Of a stretch of 5,510 bases of DNA, positions 1-5,469 are shown piece after piece (the stretch's first letter is position 1; each line of letters opens with the position of its first letter). Origin of the DNA: an uncultured Collinsella sp. (GTDB taxonomy: Bacteria; Actinomycetota; Coriobacteriia; Coriobacteriales; Coriobacteriaceae); contig URZB01000119.1 of assembly GCA_900552295.1 (NCBI GenBank), positions 1 through 5,510 of the forward strand, in the 5' to 3' direction. The translations under genes were made by a program, and so were the position numbers. The notes beneath the pieces are model-generated. The model ran no database searches. It saw only the letters and a program-made list of their open reading frames with translations, and was not told where the DNA came from.

Positions 1-140
1 ATGCGAACCTCCAGTCCGGACCGCTTCACGGTCCAACTTTCTGTCCGCACCCCCATGCAGGAACTATTTCACCGCAACTTAATTTCAGACCAGGCACCCG
101 CAGCAAGAAGACGAATAACCTCGGCGAGTATGTAAACGCA
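1..140. other. contig-edge region without a supported gene
   Basis: I find no gene here. A 44-codon frame runs from an ATG at base 1 to a TAA at 133-135, but it has no visible upstream sequence, no recognisable motif and no family resemblance, so I do not call it. A small stem-loop lies at 18-34: six base pairs (GGACCG with CGGTCC) around a five-base loop, followed by AACTTT. It could be a weak plus-strand terminator of a gene lost beyond the contig edge. The stretch is less GC-rich than the genes. It may belong to a dispersed intergenic repeat, but that is only a guess. Confidence 0.4.
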
Positions 141-237
141 GGACCCTCCGACCCCGCCCGACGATTTCGATTGGCGACCTTTGACGGAGTCAAGGGAGGA
201 GCCAAATCGAAATACGTCGGGCGGGGTCGGAGGGCCC
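141..237. repeat. long inverted repeat (97-nt hairpin) beyond the pfk 3' end
   Basis: Bases 144-163 pair perfectly with 215-234 (20 bp, GC-rich). The stem continues inward as 164-172 with 205-213 and 173-175 with 201-203, interrupted only by single bulged A residues at 214 and 204. After a small internal loop, 178-185 pairs with 189-196 (one G-T wobble) around a three-base GGA loop. Two further pairs extend outward (141-142 with 236-237). In total this is about 40 base pairs. It begins 24 bases past the phosphofructokinase stop codon, so it probably ends that transcript. Neither side has a T-run, so it is not a textbook intrinsic terminator. A small mobile or REP-like palindromic element is the alternative. 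Confidence 0.8.
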
Positions 238-260
238 GATGGGATAGATTTCGGCCGAGA

Positions 261-1340
261 CTATTCGTCGCCGAAGCTGATGCCCAACGCCTTGGCCTCG
301 CGCACCAGGTCGCTCTGGGGATCGACATACTTGAGCTTGCCGGCGACCTCCTCGAGCGGCATGTGGCACATCTTGCCGTCGCGCAGGGCGATCATGTAGC
401 CAAACTCGCCGCGTAGGCAGCCAAGTGCCGCCTCGACGCCGCACTGGGTCGCAAAGATGCGGTCCTGAGCGTCGGGTTGGCCGCCGCGCTGCGTGTGGCC
501 GGGGATGGCGACGCGGGTCTCACGACCGGTCTTGGCCTCGATCTCCTTGGCGATGTCGTAGACAATCGACGGGCTCGTGCGCTCGGCGAGCTTCTTCTTG
601 TACTCCTTCTTGGACAGCGCCGCGTCCTCCTTGGAGATAGCGCCCTCGGCGACGGCTACAATCGTAAAGCGGCTGCCGGTCTCCATGCGATACTCGATGG
701 TCTTGATGACGTTATCCATGTCGTAGGGGATCTCGGGGATCAGGATGACGTCCGCACCGCCTGCGACGCCGGCGTACAGCGGGATCCAGCCAACCTTGTG
801 GCCCATGATCTCGATGACAAACACGCGGCCGTGGCTCGACGCAGTGGTGTGGATGTCGTCGATGCACTTGGTGGCGACGTCGATGGCGCTCGTAAAGCCA
901 AACGTCAGCTCGGTGCCCCAGGTGTCGTTATCGATGGTCTTGGGCAGGGCGATAACGTTGAGGCCCTCTTCGCGCAGGCGGTTGGCGGTCTTGGTGGAGC
1001 CGTTACCGCCCAGCATAAACAGGCAGTCGAGCTGCAGCTTATGATAGGTGTGGACCATCGCCGGCACCTTCTCGACACCATCGGCTTCGGGGGTATCCAG
1101 GCGCTTGAACGGCGTGCGGCTCGTGCCCAGGATGGTGCCGCCGCGGGTGAGGATACCGCTAAAATCGGCGGGCGTCATGACGCGGAACCTGCTGTAGATA
1201 AGGCCCTGGTAGCCGTCCTCAAAACCATAGATCTCGATAGGTTCTTCGCTATTGGTCATAAGCGTTTTGACGATGCCGCGCATGGTGGCGTTGAGCGCCT
1301 GACAGTCGCCGCCACTGGTAAGAAGACCGATCCTGAGCAT
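261..1340 (-). CDS. pfkA: 6-phosphofructokinase (PfkA family, probably ATP-dependent)
   Basis: This 359-residue cytosolic enzyme phosphorylates fructose 6-phosphate to fructose 1,6-bisphosphate, the committed step of glycolysis. Family motifs appear in order: the glycine-rich donor loop GGDCQALNA (10-18), GGNGS (111-115), the catalytic PKTIDND (133-139, base Asp137), MGHKVGW (179-185), and GHTQRGG (281-287) for the sugar phosphate. Gly114 sits where E. coli ATP-PFK has Gly104 and PPi enzymes have Asp, favouring ATP. Lys134, however, is at the position typical of PPi-type and group III enzymes. Asn113 replaces the usual metal-site Asp. ATP is therefore likely, but PPi or mixed use is possible. 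Length is normal for a single-domain PFK. The ATG start follows a good ribosome binding site six bases upstream. The amide hydrolase gene lies 139 bases upstream on the same strand, so separate transcription is likely. Confidence 0.95.
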   Translation of the reverse strand: MLRIGLLTSGGDCQALNATMRGIVKTLMTNSEEPIEIYGFEDGYQGLIYSRFRVMTPADFSGILTRGGTILGTSRTPFKRLDTPEADGVEKVPAMVHTYHKLQLDCLFMLGGNGSTKTANRLREEGLNVIALPKTIDNDTWGTELTFGFTSAIDVATKCIDDIHTTASSHGRVFVIEIMGHKVGWIPLYAGVAGGADVILIPEIPYDMDNVIKTIEYRMETGSRFTIVAVAEGAISKEDAALSKKEYKKKLAERTSPSIVYDIAKEIEAKTGRETRVAIPGHTQRGGQPDAQDRIFATQCGVEAALGCLRGEFGYMIALRDGKMCHMPLEEVAGKLKYVDPQSDLVREAKALGISFGDE

Positions 1341-1346
1341 GATGAA

Positions 1347-1353
1347 TCCTTCC
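1347..1353 (-). promoter_or_regulatory. ribosome binding site of pfk
   Basis: GGAAGGA on the minus strand lies six bases before the ATG at 1340. It fixes the phosphofructokinase start, which also matches the family N-terminus (hydrophobic beta strand directly followed by the GGDC loop). Confidence 0.75.
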
Positions 1354-1378
1354 GGGCAAGTTATAACATGCGCATAAG

Positions 1379-1411
1379 TTTACCCCCGCACACTGTTGAT
1401 ACGGGGGTAAA
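1379..1411. repeat. palindrome in the leader region of pfk
   Basis: Bases 1379-1388 (TTTACCCCCG) pair perfectly with 1402-1411 (CGGGGGTAAA) over 10 bp around a 13-base loop. It lies about 40 bases upstream of the pfk start and 68 bases beyond the stop of the upstream amide hydrolase gene, both on the minus strand. Neither strand has a run of T after the stem, so a classical terminator is doubtful. It could equally be an operator or leader hairpin controlling pfk. A TATAAC-like -10 candidate (minus strand, 1360-1365) lies just downstream but would put the transcript start almost on the ribosome binding site. Confidence 0.6.
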
Positions 1412-1479
1412 ACGTGTTAGCTCAAGCGTATGGAAATGTAAGCAACGTCAGGGAACGTAAGGTCGACGGGCCTGGCTCC

Positions 1480-2565
1480 TTACAGTGCGAAGGCATCGAC
1501 GTTGCCCCAGTGGCGGCGCAGCGTGATGGCGGCAGCGGGCTCGGTATTGTCAAAGACGACCGACCATTGCGTATTGCTGGTGATGTCTTCCGGATTGGGC
1601 TCTTGCGCTGCGGCTCGCAGGGCTTCCCAGGCAATCGTTTCGTCTTGGGCACCGACATGGGCGTCGAGGACATCGGCGATTGCGATGGTGCGCTCTTTAC
1701 CATGGCCCAGCTCGCCATTCTTTTGGTTGGGCAGCACTTCGTCGCCATAGCAGGCGTAGAAGTTCGTAACCTGGCGTACAGGAGTCGCTTTGAAAGCACG
1801 GTCCGGATCGCGCGGATCCCACTCTACTACGCGCGCGTCACCGGCGGCGTCGTTGATAAAGAAGTGGTAATCGCGTCCGGCCATGGCGTGCATGTCGTAG
1901 GCGGAAAGCAGGTCGACTGCCTCTTGCGTGGTAGCCGCGCGGTCGAGCACCAGACGGATGGGGAGCGAAGTGTTGATGACGGGCCGTTGCGTGTCCTGGT
2001 CACAGGGCTTGGAATCCAGGGTGAGTACGGCAATGGACACGCCGCACTCGTTAACACCGTCGAGCTGGGCAAACGGGCCCATGAGTGCGGCGGCGCGTCC
2101 GCCGACGGAGTCAAGCGGAGTGTTATCGCCCAGGTTGTTAAGGGCGGCAAAGCCGATGGAGGCATAGACGCCGCGTGGGCGATTGCGCACCAACAGCGCC
2201 GAGGTGTCGTCCTTAAAGTCGTAATTGCGACCGGTGCGCACGCGGCCTTCGGCATCTACGGCGACAAAAGCGCTGCAGGCAAACTGGGGCGCCTGGACAT
2301 GTACCGGCACACCGGGCAGCACCTGCGCCACCACGGCATCGATGTAGGCCTGGTCGTCGCGCACGCCAGCGGCGATGATGCGATCAAGATCGTAGTCGTA
2401 GGCGATGTCGATTGCGTACAGGTCATAGCCATCCGCGTGGCCGGTCAAGCGTTTGAGCGACGCGGCGGACTTGATTTGCTTGTGATAAACGATACCGGTG
2501 GCAGCGGCAAGGCCGACGGCGACTCCCGCGACACCGCAGGCGATGGCAATGTTACGTGGCTTCAT
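1480..2565 (-). CDS. membrane-anchored linear amide C-N hydrolase (choloylglycine hydrolase/penicillin V acylase superfamily)
   Basis: This 361-residue protein looks like an Ntn hydrolase cleaving a linear amide bond; the substrate is unknown. Residues 1-4 carry Lys and Arg, and about 5-27 form one hydrophobic segment (signal anchor or signal peptide), so the enzyme should act outside the membrane. The probable nucleophile is Cys97 in FACSAF. Arg113 and Asp116 in GRNYDF sit 16 and 19 residues later, the same spacing as Cys1, Arg17 and Asp20 of penicillin V acylase. Further family motifs are DGVNECG (169-175), VTNFY (266-270), Arg292 in KERT, and the C-terminal NTQWSVVF (331-338). Classical bile salt hydrolases begin at the Cys, so about 96 residues must be removed or tolerated here. 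I would not call it a bile salt hydrolase. The start is supported by an AGAGGAG site five bases upstream. Confidence 0.85.
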   Translation of the reverse strand: MKPRNIAIACGVAGVAVGLAAATGIVYHKQIKSAASLKRLTGHADGYDLYAIDIAYDYDLDRIIAAGVRDDQAYIDAVVAQVLPGVPVHVQAPQFACSAFVAVDAEGRVRTGRNYDFKDDTSALLVRNRPRGVYASIGFAALNNLGDNTPLDSVGGRAAALMGPFAQLDGVNECGVSIAVLTLDSKPCDQDTQRPVINTSLPIRLVLDRAATTQEAVDLLSAYDMHAMAGRDYHFFINDAAGDARVVEWDPRDPDRAFKATPVRQVTNFYACYGDEVLPNQKNGELGHGKERTIAIADVLDAHVGAQDETIAWEALRAAAQEPNPEDITSNTQWSVVFDNTEPAAAITLRRHWGNVDAFAL

Positions 2566-2570
2566 GGCGG

Positions 2571-2577
2571 CTCCTCT
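2571..2577 (-). promoter_or_regulatory. ribosome binding site of the amide hydrolase gene
   Basis: AGAGGAG on the minus strand lies five bases before the ATG at 2565. It supports the start that includes the hydrophobic N-terminal segment. Confidence 0.75.
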
Positions 2578-2714
2578 CGTCCTGTTAGCGTAATTGTCGC
2601 AAAAGGTGCACGGGCATGATGGCTCAACTTGGTGAGCGGTGCGGGATTAAACACGGAATGAAGAGTGCAGCGCTGGCGCGGCGGGGTATGCTGGAAGGGA
2701 CCATCAACCCAGCG
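2578..2714. promoter_or_regulatory. divergent intergenic region, promoters not resolved
   Basis: The amide hydrolase and aminopeptidase genes diverge here, so promoters for both should lie in this stretch. I see only weak candidates: a plus-strand TATGCT at about 2688-2693 for the aminopeptidase, with no good -35 partner, and an AT-richer patch at about 2585-2606 for the minus-strand gene. No clear operator or long inverted repeat stands out. Confidence 0.3.
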
Positions 2715-2723
2715 AAAGGGGAG
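2715..2723 (+). promoter_or_regulatory. ribosome binding site deciding the aminopeptidase start
   Basis: AAAGGGGAG sits just before the ATG at 2727, with five bases between AGGGG and the start codon. It favours 2727 over the in-frame ATG at 2616, whose 37 extra codons are not expected in the M18 family. Confidence 0.75.
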
Positions 2724-2726
2724 AGC

Positions 2727-4112
2727 ATGACGGATCAGGAAACGCCCGAGCGCGCGCATGTGACGGCCGATGATATCGAGGCCGCCAACGACCTTATCGA
2801 CTTTATCGAGGCATGCCCCAGCATGTTCCATACGGCGGCGACCATTATGGCCGAGCTCGACGAGGCGGGCTTTACCTACCTGTCCGAGAACGCGGCGTGG
2901 GACATCGAGCCGGGCGGGCGTTATTACACGCAGCGCAACACCTCGAGCGTTGTTGCCTTTAAGGTGGGCGAGGACCTTGCCGCGACGTGGGGCGAGGACG
3001 GCGTTGCCGGCGACTATCATTTCCAGCTCACGGCGTCGCACAGCGATTCTCCGACGTTTAAGGTTAAGGCCGTGCCCGAGCTCGACGGCGCAGGCGAGAC
3101 GCTGCGCCTGAACACCGAGGCCTACGGCGGCATGATCGACTACACCTGGTTCGATCGCCCGCTGGCGCTGGCCGGTCGCGTGCTGGTGCGCGAGGGCGAC
3201 CGTATTGAGAGCCGCCTGCTTGCCACCGAGCGCGAGGTCGCTATTATCCCGAGCCTCGCCATCCACATGAACCGCGGCGTTAACGAGGGCTTTGCGCCCA
3301 ACCGAGCCGTTGACCTGTGTCCGCTCATCAGCGCCGGCGAGCTTAAGCCGGGTGACTTCGATGCCCTGATCGCCGAAGAGCTGGATGTTGAGCCCGAGCA
3401 GATCCTGGGTCGCGACCTGTTCCTGGTCAATCGTCAGGATGCACGCATCTGGGGCTGGGCCGACGAGTTTATCTCGACGCCCAAGCTTGACGACCTGGCC
3501 TGCGCCTATACCTCGCTACAGGCATTTTTGGGCGCCGAGAACGCGCACGACGTTTCGGTCTTCTGTTGCTTTGATAACGAGGAGGTTGGCTCCGAGACCA
3601 AGCAGGGCGCCATGTCGACGTTCTTAGCCGACGCGCTGCGCCGCATTAACGGATCGCTGGGCTTTGACGACGAGTCGTACCATCGCGCCCTTGCCGCATC
3701 GATGCTCGTGAGCTGCGACAACGCGCATGCCGTGCACCCCAACCACGCCGAGAAGTGCGATGCGCGCAACCAGGTTGTGCTCAACGGCGGCATCGTCATC
3801 AAGGAAGCCGCCAACCAGCACTACTGCACCGATGCCTTTAGCCGCGCGGTGTTCCAGGCTATTTGCGACGACGCCGACGTGCCCACGCAGGCCTTCGCCA
3901 ACAAGAGCGATATGGCGGGTGGCTCCACCCTGGGCAATCTGTCCAATATGCAGGCGAGCATGCATGCCGTAGACGTGGGCCTGCCGCAGCTGGCCATGCA
4001 TTCGAGCTACGAGACCGGCGGCGTACGCGACGTGATGTACGCCATCCGCGCCCTCACGGCCTTCTACGAGCGCAACCTAACCATCAACGGAGCCGAAAGC
4101 GTGGGGCTGTAA
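2727..4112 (+). CDS. M18 family zinc aminopeptidase (aspartyl aminopeptidase-like)
   Basis: This 461-residue cytosolic metallo-exopeptidase removes N-terminal amino acids, in this family mainly Asp and Glu, from peptides. The full M18 metal and catalytic set is visible: His105 in TASHSDSP, bridging Asp255 in KLDDLA, Glu285 and Glu286 in DNEEVGSE, Asp331 in SCDNAHAVHPN, and His425 in LAMHSSYET. His180 in SLAIHMNR matches the further conserved histidine from the domain interleaved in the catalytic fold. Length is normal and the frame is intact. I chose the ATG at 2727 for its strong ribosome binding site and because the family fold begins soon after (NDLIDFIEACPSMFH, 21-35). Members of this family are sometimes called apeB. 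A 60-codon gene begins immediately after its stop, suggesting coupled translation. No signal peptide is seen. Confidence 0.96.
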   Translation: MTDQETPERAHVTADDIEAANDLIDFIEACPSMFHTAATIMAELDEAGFTYLSENAAWDIEPGGRYYTQRNTSSVVAFKVGEDLAATWGEDGVAGDYHFQLTASHSDSPTFKVKAVPELDGAGETLRLNTEAYGGMIDYTWFDRPLALAGRVLVREGDRIESRLLATEREVAIIPSLAIHMNRGVNEGFAPNRAVDLCPLISAGELKPGDFDALIAEELDVEPEQILGRDLFLVNRQDARIWGWADEFISTPKLDDLACAYTSLQAFLGAENAHDVSVFCCFDNEEVGSETKQGAMSTFLADALRRINGSLGFDDESYHRALAASMLVSCDNAHAVHPNHAEKCDARNQVVLNGGIVIKEAANQHYCTDAFSRAVFQAICDDADVPTQAFANKSDMAGGSTLGNLSNMQASMHAVDVGLPQLAMHSSYETGGVRDVMYAIRALTAFYERNLTINGAESVGL

Positions 4113-4295
4113 ATGCAGGCCGAAGACATGAAGGCCGAGCGCAAGATTGAGCTTATCGATCAGGGTTCGCAGCTGTTCGCCACTGCTTGTCGCGATTCAG
4201 GGGTCGACGTGTCCAAGGCGCGACCAACGAGCGATGAAGAACTCAAGCGTAACGCCTATTCGGACCGCTACGACGAGGAGACGGACTGGCTCTAA
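4113..4295 (+). CDS. small acidic hypothetical protein, coupled to the aminopeptidase gene
   Basis: I do not recognise this 60-residue protein. Its ATG directly abuts the aminopeptidase TAA (4110-4112), so ribosomes could reinitiate. A weak GGGG at 4103-4106 is the only ribosome binding site; a second ATG at 4128 is the alternative start. It ends in tandem stops (TAATAA, 4293-4298). Codon use resembles the GC-rich neighbours, mostly with G or C in third position. The sequence is hydrophilic and acidic toward the C-terminus (SDRYDEETDWL), with a probable helix around residues 5-27, and has no signal peptide, membrane segment or Cys pair pattern. Position and codon use make it a plausible real gene. 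Function is unknown; any link to the peptidase is inferred only from adjacency. Confidence 0.6.
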   Translation: MQAEDMKAERKIELIDQGSQLFATACRDSGVDVSKARPTSDEELKRNAYSDRYDEETDWL

Positions 4296-4298
4296 TAA

Positions 4299-4438
4299 GC
4301 GGAGCGTCGAAAACACTAGGTGTATGTCTGAGATCACTTTGGCGAGAGTGTCGCAGACAGAACTACCGGTATGGCGCAAGCCAACTTGACCCCATTGCAC
4401 CAAAAAGGAAACGCCGCAGGTTGAGCAAAAGTCAGCGA
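4299..4438. other. convergent intergenic region with small stem-loops
   Basis: No gene is supported here. Two stem-loops can be drawn. One spans 4325-4359: TGTCTG pairs with CAGACA, then inner pairs 4332-4333 with 4351-4352 and CACT (4335-4338) with AGTG (4347-4350). The other is 4372-4383, a TGGC stem with GCCA closed by a GCAA tetraloop (GNRA type on the plus strand). Bases 4401-4411 and 4427-4430 are A-rich. Read on the plus strand it could be part of the 3' UTR of the aminopeptidase transcript, a small structured RNA, or a copy of an intergenic repeat. I cannot decide among these. Confidence 0.35.
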
Positions 4439-4537
4439 GAGCCCGCCGTTTGAGCCAATGTGCCGTGAAATGAAAAGGCGCTGACCTTCTGGTCGCGCCT
4501 TTGAAATTGAACGGCAGATTGGCCAAACGGCGGGCTC
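4439..4537. repeat. second long inverted repeat (99-nt hairpin) between convergent genes
   Basis: Bases 4439-4452 pair perfectly with 4524-4537 (14 bp). The stem continues with 4454-4459 against 4518-4523 and 4461-4466 against 4511-4516, broken only by a bulged A at 4453 and a G-G mismatch. After a loosely matched stretch it closes with an inner terminator-like stem (4474-4502). It lies between the convergent 3' ends of the small plus-strand gene and the minus-strand dehydrogenase gene. The overall plan resembles the hairpin at 141-237: long GC-rich outer stem, single-base bulges, short apical hairpin. The two primary sequences are not clearly related. Confidence 0.8.
4474..4502. terminator. 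probable bidirectional intrinsic terminator
   Basis: AAAGGCGC (4474-4481) pairs with GCGCCTTT (4495-4502), and GACC (4483-4486) pairs with GGTC (4491-4494) around a TTCT loop, with one bulged T. The A tract on one side and T tract on the other give the stem-plus-U layout of an intrinsic terminator in both directions, although the U-run is only three bases. It would end transcripts from the aminopeptidase side and from the convergent dehydrogenase gene, whose stop codon is about 76 bases away. Confidence 0.65.
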
Positions 4538-4578
4538 GCAGCGTCGACCGGTCCGACGTTCGTTAGAACGGCGGAACC

Positions 4579-5469
4579 CTAATGTTCGATCCAGCAGCGC
4601 AGGGTCTCGCCGGCCTGCAGGTGACGCAGATTCTCCGCGGCGATGTCTACGACATTGTTGAGCGTGGCTGCCAGGTGGAACCATCCGGAGACGTGTGGTG
4701 TGACGAGCATGTTGGGCGCATCCCACAGGGGGCTTGCCTCAGGCAGCGGCTCGGGGTCGGTGACGTCGACCGCGGCACCGGCAAGGTGTCCGGACTCCAG
4801 AGCGGCAACCAGATCGTCGGCAACAACAAGGTCACCGCGGCCGCCATTGGCAAAGAAGGAGCCCGGCTTCATCGCGGCGAAGAACTCGGCGTTCGCCAGG
4901 CCGCGAGTCTCGGGTGTGCTGGGCATAAAGGCTGCGACGATGTCAGCCTCGGCCAGGCGCTCGGGCAGGGCGTCCATGCCGTCCATGTCCTCAAACACAA
5001 TGGGGTAGACGAGCGGATGGCGCTTGATGCCGCGGACGTGCGCGCCCATGCTGCGGCAGAGCGTGGCGAAGTGGCCGCCGATATCGCCCGCGCCCAGCAC
5101 CAGCACATTGGCGTTTTTGAGCGAGGTGACCGGCCCCAAATCCTCCCAGCGATGCTCACGCTGCAAGTCGTGATAGCCGGGCAGGTGCTTCATCATAGAC
5201 AGCACCATGGCAAACATGTGCTCGCTTACGGCCTGGCCGTAGGCGCCGATTGAGCAAGACAGCTTGGCTTCAGCCGGCACGGTGCCGGCGGCGAGGTAGT
5301 CGTCATAGCCGGCGGTCTGCAATTGCAACAGCTGAAGATGCTCGCATGCCGTGAGCATGTCAGGGTCGATGTTGCCCAAGATCACGTCGGCATCGGCGAC
5401 CTGCTCGCGCGTGGCGGCGTCGGAGCTCGTGTAGATAAAGTCCTCGCCCGGAGCGCTCGACTCAAGAAT
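4579..5469 (-). CDS. D-2-hydroxyacid dehydrogenase, N-terminus truncated at the contig end
   Basis: This enzyme reversibly reduces a 2-keto acid to a D-2-hydroxy acid with NAD(P)H in the cytosol; the substrate cannot be told. Numbering from the GTG inside the adapter (5484), native residues run 6-301. The Rossmann motif is GAGDIGG (131-137). The catalytic set is complete: Arg216 in NGGRG, Glu245 in VDVTDPEPLP, and His264 in TPHVSG. After the second nucleotide-binding strand the sequence reads GIKRH (152-156), basic residues where NAD enzymes usually have Asp, suggesting NADP(H), as in glyoxylate/hydroxypyruvate reductases. The native start is missing: compared with the family, probably some tens of residues or fewer are lost. 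The first five apparent residues, MYKRQ, are encoded by adapter and are not biological. The stop is TAG, and the frame is otherwise intact. Confidence 0.92.
   Translation of the reverse strand: MLESSAPGEDFIYTSSDAATREQVADADVILGNIDPDMLTACEHLQLLQLQTAGYDDYLAAGTVPAEAKLSCSIGAYGQAVSEHMFAMVLSMMKHLPGYHDLQREHRWEDLGPVTSLKNANVLVLGAGDIGGHFATLCRSMGAHVRGIKRHPLVYPIVFEDMDGMDALPERLAEADIVAAFMPSTPETRGLANAEFFAAMKPGSFFANGGRGDLVVADDLVAALESGHLAGAAVDVTDPEPLPEASPLWDAPNMLVTPHVSGWFHLAATLNNVVDIAAENLRHLQAGETLRCWIEH

Noticed and set aside
1..135. 44-codon open frame starting at base 1
   Set aside because: No upstream context, no recognisable product, and short open frames are expected by chance.
1360..1365. TATAAC as the -10 box of the pfk promoter
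   Set aside because: Transcription would begin at or inside the ribosome binding site and no -35 match lies at the right distance.
477..1460. Plus-strand 327-codon open frame antisense to pfk
   Set aside because: It lies almost wholly over a gene with full PFK motifs, shows no recognisable domain, and is explained by GC-rich codon bias keeping the opposite frame open.
2536..2553. Lipoprotein signal in the amide hydrolase N-terminus (IAIAC, Cys10)
   Set aside because: The Cys is too close to the start and the preceding residues do not fit a lipobox; the hydrophobic stretch continues past it, as in a signal anchor.
1414..2619. Plus-strand 401-codon open frame antisense to the amide hydrolase gene
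   Set aside because: Same cause: antisense shadow of a gene with clear catalytic motifs, Val/Gly-rich and without a recognised family.
2616..2726. Upstream in-frame start for the aminopeptidase (ATG at 2616)
   Set aside because: It has a passable AAGGTG upstream, but the 37-residue extension is unlike the M18 family, and a stronger ribosome binding site precedes the ATG at 2727.
2562..3266. Minus-strand 234-codon open frame over the divergent promoter region and aminopeptidase
   Set aside because: Overlaps the M18 coding sequence containing the metal ligand His105; no family features, and it would overlap the amide hydrolase start.
4197..4726. Two minus-strand open frames across the convergent intergenic region
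   Set aside because: They run through the long hairpin and overlap real genes at both ends; no ribosome binding site or family motif supports them.
4582..5253. Plus-strand 223-codon open frame antisense to the dehydrogenase
   Set aside because: Shadow of the D-2-hydroxyacid dehydrogenase; the minus-strand frame holds the Rossmann and catalytic motifs.
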